Part shown: positions 7,360 to 15,371 of the stretch, piece by piece
Numbering within the stretch: position 1 is the stretch's first letter
How the letters are laid out: every line of letters begins with the position of its first letter
Source of the DNA: Hyphomicrobiales bacterium
Lineage (GTDB): Bacteria; Pseudomonadota; Alphaproteobacteria; Rhizobiales; Kaistiaceae
Direction of reading: 5' to 3'
DNA length: 33,089 nt
NCBI GenBank assembly: GCA_024222895.1
Contig: JAAEOR010001071.1
Span: forward strand, 1 to 33,089
The notes under the pieces: generated by a model
The model's database searches: none
Told to the model about the DNA's origin: nothing
Seen by the model: only the letters and a program-made list of their open reading frames with translations
Translations under genes and position numbers: made by a program

Positions 7360-8156
7360 TTCGAACGTAAAAAGATCTCCAGACCGACCAGACGGTCGAG
7401 CAACCACACCGCGACCAGGGCGATGACGATGTAGAGCACCGAGACGGCCGCCAGATCCGGCGTGATGACGCTTCGGATTGAATTGTAGATCTGCACCGGC
7501 AGGGTCACCGTCCTGGAATCGGTCAGGAACAGGCTGACCAGAAACTCGTTGAAGGCGAGAATGAACATCAGCAGGGAGCCGGTGATCACACCGGGCATCA
7601 CCGCCGGAAGCGTCACCGTGAAGAAGGCCTGGACCGGCGGCGCACCGCAATTGTAGGCGGCGTTCTCAAGCTCCGGGTCAAGTGCGTTCACCGAAGCGCT
7701 GACCGACCAGATCATGAACGGCAGATTGATCACGCATAGCGCCACGCCGACCGGCCAGAGCTGGCCGAGAATCCTAATCTCACCAAAGAACACCATCAAC
7801 GAGATGCCCGAGACCACCAGCGGAATCGTGAACGGCAGCAGCAGATAGACCTGCACCGTTTTCTGGAAGCGGATGCGGTAGCGAACCGTGGCCAGTGCGG
7901 CAAGGGTGCCGACCGGAATGCTGATCAGGGTGCAGATGACCGCGACATAGAAGGTTCGCCCCAGGGCCTGCCGGAAATCGTCGAGCTGCCAGAGTTGCTG
8001 GTACCAGCGAAGCGAAAAACCGTCGGGGGGAAACCGGATGATGTCGCCTGACGTGAACGACGCACCAACAATGATGAGCGTCGGCAGGCTCAAGGTTACC
8101 AGGCTGAACCACACCAGCGACCACAGGACAACGGTCTTGGAGCGCTCACCGGTCAT
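7356..8156 (-). CDS. ABC transporter permease, PotC-like (polyamine/opine-type importer)
   Basis: This 266-residue inner-membrane protein has about six hydrophobic segments and the permease EAA loop (LENAAYNCGAPPVQAFFTVTLP, written here in part as ENAAYNCGAP) near residue 180. It starts at an ATG overlapping the stop of the PotB-like permease (ATGA) and ends overlapping the HisD-like start, so translation is coupled on both sides. With the PotB-like partner it would form the membrane channel of a PotABCD-type importer; members of that family carry polyamines, opines, phosphonates and other cationic or polar solutes. The substrate is not evident. Confidence 0.9.
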   Translation of the reverse strand: MTGERSKTVVLWSLVWFSLVTLSLPTLIIVGASFTSGDIIRFPPDGFSLRWYQQLWQLDDFRQALGRTFYVAVICTLISIPVGTLAALATVRYRIRFQKTVQVYLLLPFTIPLVVSGISLMVFFGEIRILGQLWPVGVALCVINLPFMIWSVSASVNALDPELENAAYNCGAPPVQAFFTVTLPAVMPGVITGSLLMFILAFNEFLVSLFLTDSRTVTLPVQIYNSIRSVITPDLAAVSVLYIVIALVAVWLLDRLVGLEIFLRSK

Positions 8157-9097
8157 CGCGCCTCTCCACGGATGCCGAGCGTGCCGGTTCCGGCAACATA
8201 GAAAATGGCAGCGACAATGATCGAGCCAACCGTCACCAGGATCATCGACAACGCGGCACCAAGGCCCGGGTTGGAGATCTGGAAGAAAGAGTCGTAGATG
8301 GCGCTGGCAATGAAGTCCGACGTACCCCCGCCGAGAATTTCCGGCATGGCAAAATCGGTCAAGGTCAACGTGAAAACGACGACCGAGGCTCCGATCAGCC
8401 CGGGTCGAGCCATTGGCAGGACGACATGGCGGAACGTCGATAGCCACCGGGCGCCAAGGCCTTCGGACGCGCGCTCGACATCCTCGCTGATCGCCGCCAT
8501 TGCCGGAATGATCAACAACACCGCGAACGGCAGCATGTACTGGACCAGGCCGAAAATGACGGCCGGATAGTTGAACAACAGGTTGAGCGACGGCAGGCCG
8601 AGGCTGCCGAGCAGGCTGTTGATCAGTCCTTCCTTGCCGAGCACGATCAGCCAACCATAGGCGCGAACCACTTGACCGATGAAGAATGGCAGGAACAGAG
8701 CGACCAGCAAGACCTTGCGGACGAGGGCCGACGGCGTCCGCACCAGAACATAGGCATAGGGGAAAGCCAGGAAGAGGGTGATGGCAGTGACGATGGTCGC
8801 TGCCAACAGCGTTCGCACGAGAATGCGAAAATAGACCGGGCGTTCGATGAAGGCTGCATAATTCTCGAGGCTGTAAGCCTCCTTGAGCCGATAGGTCGAC
8901 AGATCGAGCTCATGCAGGCTGTACTCGATCATGTAGCCGAGGCCGATCGCCAAGAGACCGACCAGCGCCACGGCCGGCAGCAGGAAGAGCCAGCCAAGCG
9001 ATCTCTTCAGACGCGACGGCCAGACGAACGCGGCAAGCTGTTCGATCCTGTCCAACAGCAACCAGTGGACCGGCAACCTGCCCTGCCGCGCCTGCAT
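8153..9097 (-). CDS. ABC transporter permease, PotB-like
   Basis: The 314-residue protein has a cytosolic N-terminal extension (about 35 residues), then six predicted membrane segments starting at LGWLFLLPAVALVGLLAIG. The EAA loop is VERASEGLGARWLSTFRHV in the C-terminal half. AGGA about seven bases before the ATG supports the start. It is the partner of the PotC-like permease, which overlaps its 3' end by four bases, and lies 68 bases downstream of the binding-protein gene. The order ATPase, binding protein, permease, permease is common in alphaproteobacterial PotABCD-like sets. Confidence 0.9.
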   Translation of the reverse strand: MQARQGRLPVHWLLLDRIEQLAAFVWPSRLKRSLGWLFLLPAVALVGLLAIGLGYMIEYSLHELDLSTYRLKEAYSLENYAAFIERPVYFRILVRTLLAATIVTAITLFLAFPYAYVLVRTPSALVRKVLLVALFLPFFIGQVVRAYGWLIVLGKEGLINSLLGSLGLPSLNLLFNYPAVIFGLVQYMLPFAVLLIIPAMAAISEDVERASEGLGARWLSTFRHVVLPMARPGLIGASVVVFTLTLTDFAMPEILGGGTSDFIASAIYDSFFQISNPGLGAALSMILVTVGSIIVAAIFYVAGTGTLGIRGEAR

Positions 9098-9165
9098 AAG
9101 AAGTCCTCGTTACGTGTGCAGTGCGATCTCCGGAACTGCTCCGGAGACCGCACACCAGAGTGCAA

Positions 9166-10257
9166 TCAGCCCTGGAAGATTTCGGCGAACTTGCCGAACC
9201 AGATCGGCTGGTTCTCCACCAGCACCGGCGACGGCACCGACACCAGTTTGGCAAAGTCCTCCGGCTTGGTCGGATAGGACGGGTCGCCGACCAGATCGGC
9301 CGGCGGCTCGATGCCCGGATAGACCGGTGGCAGACCGAGGAGTGAGCACCACTTCTGCTGGGCGTCCTTGGACAAAGCGAAGTTGATGAACTCCTTGGCC
9401 CAGAACTCCTCGTTCGCGGGCAGGCCCTTGGGAATCCAAAGACCGTCGGTATCAACTTTGCAGCCTTCTTTCGGCACCGTCCATTTGACGTCGATACCCT
9501 GCTGCTGGGCAGCGCGGGCATTCACCGAGATCGTGCAGGCAAGGTCGATTTCGCCGTTCTGGAACCAGGTCGTGAAGTCGGCGTCTTCGCCAAGCAGCGG
9601 ATTGTTCTGCTTCAGCTCTTCGTAGAAGGCGTAGCCCGGCTCCATGTTGTCCGGGATGTCCTCGAAGGTACCACCACCAGCGATCACAGCAATCGGGTTG
9701 AAGCCGATGCCGTCATCATAAAGGGCGATGCGGCCGTCATACTTCTTGTCGAGCAGCACGCGCCACGACTCCGGCGGCCCATCGGGAAACGCCTCGGCGC
9801 GGTAAGCGCAGACATAGACATAGGCATAGGTATTGACCAGCGGGTAGCCCTCCAGGCCGGTCGGCTTTGAAAGCGGCAGGAGACCTTTGAGGTTCGGCAG
9901 GTCGCTAAGGTCGACCGTGACGCCGCGGAGTGCCGAAATCGTCGCGTTGGTGGTCGTGTCCCAGTTGACGTGAATCGGCGGTGCCCGTCCCTGGTCAACG
10001 GCAGCCCAGATCTTCGGCTTGATCTCGTTGTCTTCGGTGAAGTCAAGGCGAACCTTGACGCCTGTCGCTTCCGTAAAGGGATCCGCGACACCGGCCTTGA
10101 GCGCGTCTCCCCAGGCGCCACCCCAGGCGCGAACGATGATCTCACCCGGCTTGTCCTGTGCGCGGACAAGCGCCGGCATCGACAATGCACCCAGGGCCGT
10201 GGCACCGGTCTTGAGCAGGGTCCGCCTGCTCGGCTTGAATTCGGTGAATCCTGACAT
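9166..10257 (-). CDS. Tat-exported extracellular solute-binding protein, PotD/PotF-like
   Basis: The 363-residue protein starts with a twin-arginine signal (SRRTLLKTG, 10-18) and hydrophobic segment, with likely cleavage after VRA at residue 33. The mature part follows the family 1 binding-protein fold: IIVRAWGGAWGDALK near its start, then ATGVKVRLDFTEDNEIKPKI. It would capture the substrate in the periplasm and hand it to the PotB/PotC-like channel. Tat export implies folding before secretion, frequent for this class in alphaproteobacteria. AGAGGAAC immediately before the ATG serves as ribosome binding site. The ligand cannot be predicted from the sequence; polyamine specificity is not implied by the family name. 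Confidence 0.9.
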   Translation of the reverse strand: MSGFTEFKPSRRTLLKTGATALGALSMPALVRAQDKPGEIIVRAWGGAWGDALKAGVADPFTEATGVKVRLDFTEDNEIKPKIWAAVDQGRAPPIHVNWDTTTNATISALRGVTVDLSDLPNLKGLLPLSKPTGLEGYPLVNTYAYVYVCAYRAEAFPDGPPESWRVLLDKKYDGRIALYDDGIGFNPIAVIAGGGTFEDIPDNMEPGYAFYEELKQNNPLLGEDADFTTWFQNGEIDLACTISVNARAAQQQGIDVKWTVPKEGCKVDTDGLWIPKGLPANEEFWAKEFINFALSKDAQQKWCSLLGLPPVYPGIEPPADLVGDPSYPTKPEDFAKLVSVPSPVLVENQPIWFGKFAEIFQG

Positions 10258-10291
10258 GTTCCTCTGTTCCTCTCTATCGTTTTCGGCTTAC

Positions 10292-11383
10292 TCAGTTGAG
10301 AGACGGAAACGCGAACAGGTCGCGCGCGTTCCATCCCAGATGCACCCGGCCACCCACCGGGTATTCGTTGTGCTGTTCGGGGTCATGGTCGAAGACATAG
10401 AGGATCGAATCCGCCAGATCCTCCACCCGGACTGCATAAACTACACGATCGCCCTCGAAGATTCGCTGCTCCACCGTGCCTTCGACCCGATTGTCGAAGG
10501 CGTCGGAGTCCCCGTCGAGGATGCGTATCTGCTCTGCCCGGATCGCACACTCGACCAATGCGTCCAGAGCAAGAACTTCACCATTGGCGCGCGCCTTGAG
10601 GAGTGCGCTTCCCGATTGCACGGTGATCGGCGAGCCATCGACACTCTTAACCGTGGCAGGAAACATGGACGTCACGCCGATGAAATTGGCAACGAAGCGA
10701 TTGCCCGGTTCGCGGTAAAGCGCGACCGGCGTGTCCGCTTGCTGCACGACTCCGTCGTTCATGACGACGATGTGATCCGACATCACCAGCGCCTCCCGCT
10801 GGTCGTGCGTGACGTTGATTGTAGTCACACCCAGTTCCTGCTGGATCCGGCGAAACTCGAGCTGCATCTCTTCCCTGAGTTTCTTGTCCAGGGCCGAAAG
10901 CGGCTCGTCGAGCAGCAGGAGATCGGGGCTGAAGGAAAGCGCCCGGGCGATGGCCACGCGCTGCTGCTGGCCACCCGACAGCTCATGCGGCCGGCGGTCG
11001 CCAAGACCGCCAAGCTTGACCAGATCAAGATAACGCTCGACGCGCCCAGGTATTTCCTTTGGATCAAAGCGGCGCATCTTGAGCGGATAGGCGACATTCT
11101 GGGCAGCGGTCATATGCGGGAACAGCGCCAGTTTCTGGAACACCATGCCGATCGAACGCCGATACGCCGGCACGTCAGCGACCTGTTTTCCATGGATGCG
11201 AATGTCCCCGGTGCTCGGGGTTTCGAAGCCCGCTACCATGCGCAACAAGGTCGTCTTGCCGCAGCCGCTCGGCCCGACAATCGTCAGGAAGTCACCACGA
11301 TCCACAGACAACGTCGCCGCATCGACGGCCGTGATATCTCCGAACGTCTTGGTAACGTTGGTGATTTCGACCATGCGGTCCAT
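10292..11383 (-). CDS. ABC transporter ATPase, PotA-like
   Basis: The ATPase motifs are complete (numbered from the in-frame GTG at 11392): Walker A GPSGCGKTT (40-48), Q-loop VFQKLALFPH, signature LSGGQQQR (138-145), Walker B LLLLDEP (158-164) and the switch histidine VTHDQ (H196). The C-terminal third is a TOBE-type regulatory domain. It energises the PotB/PotC-like importer in the same operon. Three starts are possible: GTG 11392, ATG 11383 and ATG 11374. The GAGGGG motif is about 11 bases before 11383, whereas for the GTG it is too close, so 11383 is preferred. The gene begins 117 bases after the SDR gene ends. Confidence 0.9.
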   Translation of the reverse strand: MDRMVEITNVTKTFGDITAVDAATLSVDRGDFLTIVGPSGCGKTTLLRMVAGFETPSTGDIRIHGKQVADVPAYRRSIGMVFQKLALFPHMTAAQNVAYPLKMRRFDPKEIPGRVERYLDLVKLGGLGDRRPHELSGGQQQRVAIARALSFSPDLLLLDEPLSALDKKLREEMQLEFRRIQQELGVTTINVTHDQREALVMSDHIVVMNDGVVQQADTPVALYREPGNRFVANFIGVTSMFPATVKSVDGSPITVQSGSALLKARANGEVLALDALVECAIRAEQIRILDGDSDAFDNRVEGTVEQRIFEGDRVVYAVRVEDLADSILYVFDHDPEQHNEYPVGGRVHLGWNARDLFAFPSLN

Positions 11384-11500
11384 CGACGCCACGACCCCTC
11401 GTCCAGCTATTGAAAGTCGCGCCAGCCCTGCAGCTGGCGAGCCGGATGTCTTCCTGTCAGCCTCTGTATATACAAGACTATGCTCCTTTTTTCGGCCGTA

Positions 11501-12274
11501 TCAGATTGAGGCCAGAGTTCCCCCATCTACGTAGATGATCTGGCCAGTGAGATAGGCCGACGCATCGCTGGCAAGAAAGACCGTGACACCGATCAGGTCG
11601 TCAAGGCGGCCAAATCGGCGCATGGGAATCTTTGCAAGCATGGCCTGCTGCCAGTCGTCATCACGGTAAAACGGCTCCGTCATCTCCGTCCTGAAGTAGC
11701 CGGGGCCAACAGCATTAACGCGCACACCCTTCGGCGCCCATTCGCTGGCGAGCGCACGCGTCATGCCCAGAATACCACCCTTGGAGGATGTGTAAGGCGT
11801 CGCCGTCGGAATGCCAACGGCGGACGAAAGCGAGCCGAGATTGATGATGCTGCCGGCACGATCGGTGGCAATCAGCGGCCTGGCGAAGTCCCTGGCAACG
11901 AAGAATGCGCCTCTGAGATTGGTTCCGACGATCTTGTCCCAAAGCGCCGCGTCGACATCAGTGGAATTGCGCACTTCCTCAACGCCGGCGTTATTGACCA
12001 GAATATCGGCTACGATCCCCTGGTTGGCGAGCTCGGCAAACAACGCCGCGATAGACTGGATCGACGACACATCGGCGGTCTGCGGATAGCATCTCTGCCC
12101 GATTGCCTCGATGTCACGGCGGACGGCAGCGAGTGCCTCCAGGGACCGGGAAACAGCAACGATATCGGCGCCGGCCGCAGCCAGGCCGGCGGCGAGAGCG
12201 CGGCCGATGCCGCGGCTGGCGCCGGTGACGAGGGCGGTCCGACCGACCAGATCAAAGAGCTGTTGCTGTGCCAT
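11501..12274 (-). CDS. Short-chain dehydrogenase/reductase (SDR)
   Basis: The 257-residue protein is a classical SDR: cofactor motif TGASRGIG (17-24), NNAG (94-97), and the catalytic Ser of GSLSS near 147-150 with Y161 and K165 (YTSSK). The GPGYFRTEMTEPF segment and the C-terminal YVDGG are typical of the gluconate 5-dehydrogenase/3-oxoacyl reductase-like group, so the substrate is probably a hydroxyl or keto group on a polar compound. AGGTGA about six bases before the ATG supports the start. As the first gene of the minus-strand operon it is the third dehydrogenase of that unit, with the zinc- and HisD-type enzymes. Confidence 0.9.
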   Translation of the reverse strand: MAQQQLFDLVGRTALVTGASRGIGRALAAGLAAAGADIVAVSRSLEALAAVRRDIEAIGQRCYPQTADVSSIQSIAALFAELANQGIVADILVNNAGVEEVRNSTDVDAALWDKIVGTNLRGAFFVARDFARPLIATDRAGSIINLGSLSSAVGIPTATPYTSSKGGILGMTRALASEWAPKGVRVNAVGPGYFRTEMTEPFYRDDDWQQAMLAKIPMRRFGRLDDLIGVTVFLASDASAYLTGQIIYVDGGTLASI

Positions 12275-12412
12275 GGATCACCTTTCTGTCGTACTGCCGA
12301 GGAGGCCTGTCAGAACGAGACCATTCCGTCGGGCATAGTCGACGGCATTATCACAGGCAGCAGGGCCGTGCCGCATCACCCTCTGGCCGGATCATTCGTC
12401 AGGACCCGTTCA

Positions 12413-12559
12413 GCGCCATTTTTCTTTGCCGACGATCGTCTCGCCCGCGATGTCTTCTCCGCCGGCCGCCACGTGGTTGTCGATGGGAACCACATCGAGC
12501 GTGCGCGGATCACGGCCCGTGCGCGCGCTACGCTGAAGCGGTTGCGGATCGACCTTTGA
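12413..12559 (+). pseudogene. Remnant of the 3' end of a hutF-like amidohydrolase gene
   Basis: The plus-strand frame 12413-12559 reads FFADDRLARDVFSAGRH, then VVVDGNHIERARITARA, then a short tail and a stop. This strongly resembles the extreme C-terminus of formimidoylglutamate deiminase (HutF) and close amidohydrolases, where D-x-W-S-A-G-R-x-x-V-x-x-G-R-H is conserved. The metal-binding barrel and every catalytic residue are missing: in-frame sequence upstream, back to 12263, does not look related and overlaps the SDR 5' end. It is therefore a dead stump, most likely left by replacement or deletion at this junction. Assignment is from recalled family pattern, not a search. Confidence 0.6.
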
Positions 12560-12916
12560 AGCCAAACAAACGGAGCCGATCGCCCGGGACCGATCAGCCA
12601 GTTCATGGCTTTTGGCCGTAAATGAATATTATGTGTCGTTTTACGTCAATTTCGAGCCGAGGTCCGGCGGCATCATGTGATGGCGTCACTATTGACGACA
12701 AACAAACTCAATCGACAGTACCGGTGACCCGGGCGCGATCCGGAGGTGAAACATGTGAGTCCGCGTGCTCTCCAGTTATGCCTTGTTACTAGACAAAGAG
12801 AGTCCCGGACACCGGTCCTTGCAACATCTGTCGAGTGGGGGAGCGCCGGGCAAGGCGCACGTCCAACCGCCGACCTTCAATCGGAGGAAGGCGACGTCGA
12901 AAGGAGCAAATCGGTT
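12560..12916. promoter_or_regulatory. Divergent regulatory region between the SDR operon and the sugar ABC operon
   Basis: There is no gene here. The stretch 12620-12720 is AT-richer than its surroundings and holds an inverted pair, CGTCAAT (12644-12650) and ATTGACG (12691-12697). Each copy is next to TGTCGT (12633-12638) or ACGACA (12695-12700), so it may bind a dimeric regulator between the two operons. TTGACG (12692-12697) could be a -35 but no good -10 follows at the right distance. An in-frame upstream ATG at 12746 for the binding-protein gene lacks a signal-peptide-like start and is rejected. Confidence 0.35.
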
Positions 12917-14275
12917 ATGAGCGAACGGAAACAGACGACGGGACGCCGGCAATCGGCAAAAAAGGCAGCGCTGAGCCGGCGGACGATGCTGAAGGGATCT
13001 GCCGCTGCGGCTGCAACACTGGCGACGCCATATCTCGGCGCCACACGCGTGTTCGCCCAAGATCCAATAGAACTCGTGCACTGGAGTTGGCTCGCGGCCT
13101 CGGATGGAGAGGTCTGGGCCCAGATGATCAACAACTTCAATGACGCCCACAAGGACAAGGGTGTCCAGATTCGCATGGAGCTGGTGCCGGAAGAACAGTA
13201 CGTCACCAAGGTGCTGGCAGCATCGGCAACGGGTCGCGCGCCAGACTTCGGTTGGGGTACCGCCGGCAAGGGCGCCCAACTGGCCCGCGACCAGGTGACC
13301 GTTCCGCTTGATTCCCTGATCCCAGAAGCCGGGCTCGATCTCGACGACTTCACAAAGAGCTCCGTCGCTGCGTCCCGCTACCCGAAATACGGCAACGAGA
13401 TGTTCATGATCCCGATGGATCTCATGAGTCTCCAGCCCGAAATCAATCTCGACCACGTCTCCGAGGCAGGCCTCGACGCGGACAATGCGCCGAAAACAGG
13501 CGACGAGCTGATCGAGTGGGGCAAGGCGATGACCAAGCGCGACGGGGAAACGGTCACGCGGTCCGGCATCCTGATGACCGGCTCTGGTGTCCAGCCAACG
13601 GTTACCTGGGGCATCGTCGCCGAGCAGATGGGCTTCCGCCGCGCCAGCGAAGATCTCAAGACGGCAGCGGTCAATCCGGAGGCCGGCATTGCGGCGATGG
13701 AATGGGTGCTCGCTCTGTTCGATGTGCACAACGTCTCCACCCGCGACGTCACCGACCGCTACAAGGCGTTCGGCACCGGAAGTGGCTCGATCTTCTGGAC
13801 CGGCCCATGGACCCTGAATGGCTATGTCGGCCAGGGCCTCAACTTCATGACCACGCTGTTCCCGAAGATCGGCAACGAGCAGAAGACCTACTTCGAGATG
13901 GGTGGGATGGAACTCTACACGCAACAGGATCCCGGCCGGCACAAGGCGACCCTGGAGGCGGTCAAATGGCTGTCCGACAACAGCTTCCTCTGGACGACCG
14001 TTGGCCGCGGCGCGTCGCCACGGAAATCCATTCTCGACAGGCCAGACTACAAGACGGCTGGCCATCCCTGGCTCGTGCGCGGCGCATTTGTCGATGGAAT
14101 GGAGTTTGCCACCATCCCCGAAGTTCCGGTCGTCGCCGGTCCGGAGTTCACCATCTATTCGGGCGGCAACTTCCTTGCTCGCACCCTGGAGGCTGTCTGG
14201 GCGGGAACCAAGCCCCCGGCAGAAGCGATGAGCGAACTGCAGGAGCGGTGGCAGGAGGGACTGGACGAGGGCTAG
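12917..14275 (+). CDS. Tat-exported sugar ABC transporter substrate-binding protein (CUT1-type)
   Basis: From the ATG at 12917 (AAAGGAG about 10 bases upstream) the protein is 452 residues. It opens with a twin-arginine signal, SRRTMLKG (20-27), a hydrophobic stretch, and likely cleavage after VFA at residue 47. The mature sequence (IELVHWSWLAASDGEVWAQM, then a FNDAHKDKGVQIRMELV segment) is typical of family 1 carbohydrate-binding proteins. It is the first gene of a plus-strand operon with two permeases, an aldehyde dehydrogenase, two BNR proteins and a MalK-type ATPase. Family members bind oligosaccharides, glycosides, polyols or glycerol phosphate; ligand not assigned. It is separated from the permease by a hairpin-rich spacer, consistent with higher expression of the binding protein. 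Confidence 0.9.
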   Translation: MSERKQTTGRRQSAKKAALSRRTMLKGSAAAAATLATPYLGATRVFAQDPIELVHWSWLAASDGEVWAQMINNFNDAHKDKGVQIRMELVPEEQYVTKVLAASATGRAPDFGWGTAGKGAQLARDQVTVPLDSLIPEAGLDLDDFTKSSVAASRYPKYGNEMFMIPMDLMSLQPEINLDHVSEAGLDADNAPKTGDELIEWGKAMTKRDGETVTRSGILMTGSGVQPTVTWGIVAEQMGFRRASEDLKTAAVNPEAGIAAMEWVLALFDVHNVSTRDVTDRYKAFGTGSGSIFWTGPWTLNGYVGQGLNFMTTLFPKIGNEQKTYFEMGGMELYTQQDPGRHKATLEAVKWLSDNSFLWTTVGRGASPRKSILDRPDYKTAGHPWLVRGAFVDGMEFATIPEVPVVAGPEFTIYSGGNFLARTLEAVWAGTKPPAEAMSELQERWQEGLDEG

Positions 14276-14285
14276 AGCGTTTTCA

Positions 14286-14321
14286 GGAAAAGTGGTTACA
14301 CTTTTCCGCTCGGAAAGAGCG
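14286..14321 (+). repeat. Tandem hairpins just after the binding-protein gene
   Basis: GGAAAAGTG (14286-14294), loop GTTA, CACTTTTCC (14299-14307) is a perfect 9-bp stem. It is followed at once by CGCTC (14307-14311), loop GGAAA, GAGCG (14317-14321). The surrounding AGAGCGTTTTC at 14274 and GAGCGAAAAC at 14317 resemble the small palindromic repeats often found between alphaproteobacterial genes. It begins 11 bases after the stop codon and could protect or attenuate the transcript. Confidence 0.55.
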
Positions 14322-14395
14322 AAAACTCGAAGGCCGGCGAGCACAGATCCGATTCAGAATGAACGGATCGTGGTCAAGGCGGCCTTTACCATCAA

Positions 14396-14427
14396 GCATG
14401 GCCGGTCGCCTTCGCGGCCGGCCATGC
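14396..14427 (+). repeat. GC-rich hairpin before the first permease gene
   Basis: GCATGGCCGG (14396-14405) pairs perfectly with CCGGCCATGC (14418-14427) around a 12-base loop, 26 bases before the GTG start of the permease. No U-tract follows, so a partial terminator or mRNA-stability element within the operon is more likely than a full stop. Confidence 0.5.
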
Positions 14428-14453
14428 CAACTGCGCCGACGGTGGACTGAAAC

Positions 14454-15371
14454 GTGACAACGGCAGGCGCACTTGCACGTGAACAGACCGCCGGCTCGAA
14501 GAGCCCAGGCGAGCCGAAGGCGATCGACTGGATCGGCTACATCTTTGTCGCGTTCTTTGCGCTTCCGTTCCTAGTGTTCAACATCATGCCGGTGTTCTTC
14601 GGCGCCTATGTGGCCTTCACCGAGTGGAGCATCATCGGGACGCCGGAATGGATCGGGACCGAGAATTTTGAAGAGGCGGTCGACGACGAATGGATGTGGG
14701 TCGCCTTCCGCAACGTTCTCTTTTACGGCCTGATCATCGTTCCCGGCGTTACCATTCTCGGGCTGTTCTTTGCGCTCTTCGTCAATCGGGGCTATCCGCT
14801 CTCGGGCCTTGCCCGAACGCTGTTCTTCGCCCCCAACGTCGTTTCGGCGACGGTTATCGGCCTCGTCTGGGTGTGGCTGCTCGATACCCAATACGGCCTC
14901 GTCAACAATTACCTTGGCGTTATCGGTATTGGACCGATTCCGTGGTTGACGTCGACCTCCTGGGCTCTCACCGGGGTCTCAATCGCCTCGATCTGGTGGG
15001 ATCTCGGGTTGGCCTTCGTGCTGATCCTCGCGGCGCTTCAGGATATCCCCCGCGATCTGACCGAAGCGGCGCGCATTGACGGCGCCAACGCGTTCAACCG
15101 CCTGCGGTTTGTCATCCTACCGCACCTGCGGCCCGTGCTGTCGATGGTCATCACCCTCCAGCTGATTTCGACACTGCGCATCTTCAGCCAGGTCTATGTG
15201 ATGACTAACGGGGGACCGGCCGGCGCCTCGTCGTCGCCGATTCACTATATCTACACAGTGGCCATCGTTCGCAATCTCTATGGCTACGCTTCTGCCCTCG
15301 CCATCATCCTGTTCGTGGTCATCCTCGTTGTGACCATTGTTCAGCGCTTCCTGATCCGGGAGACGACGTGA
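14454..15371 (+). CDS. Sugar ABC transporter permease, CUT1 (MalF/UgpA-like)
   Basis: The 305-residue protein starts at GTG 14454 with a weak ribosome site, has six membrane segments beginning IDWIGYIFVAFFALPFLVFN, and carries the EAA loop LTEAARIDGANAFNRLRFV in its C-terminal part. The E-A-A-x-x-D-G-A pattern is typical of carbohydrate permeases. It is the first half of the channel; the partner gene overlaps its stop (GTGA at 15368). Downstream GTGA junctions suggest the whole set is translated by coupling. Confidence 0.92.
   Translation: MTTAGALAREQTAGSKSPGEPKAIDWIGYIFVAFFALPFLVFNIMPVFFGAYVAFTEWSIIGTPEWIGTENFEEAVDDEWMWVAFRNVLFYGLIIVPGVTILGLFFALFVNRGYPLSGLARTLFFAPNVVSATVIGLVWVWLLDTQYGLVNNYLGVIGIGPIPWLTSTSWALTGVSIASIWWDLGLAFVLILAALQDIPRDLTEAARIDGANAFNRLRFVILPHLRPVLSMVITLQLISTLRIFSQVYVMTNGGPAGASSSPIHYIYTVAIVRNLYGYASALAIILFVVILVVTIVQRFLIRETT

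Noticed and set aside
7360-7650. N-terminal extension of the HisD-like frame
   Set aside because: It reads across the permease gene in another frame; the ATG at 7359 overlapping the permease stop is the sensible start.
10019-11413. A 464-codon open frame on the plus strand
   Set aside because: It is antisense to the PotA-like ATPase and PotD-like genes, whose motifs are complete.
12692-12720. TTGACG as a -35 of the sugar ABC operon promoter
   Set aside because: The hexamer at the proper spacing (ACAGTA) is a poor -10.
12776-14344. A 522-codon open frame on the minus strand
   Set aside because: It lies opposite the binding-protein gene, which has a Tat signal, ribosome site and family motifs; the antisense frame has no recognisable domain.
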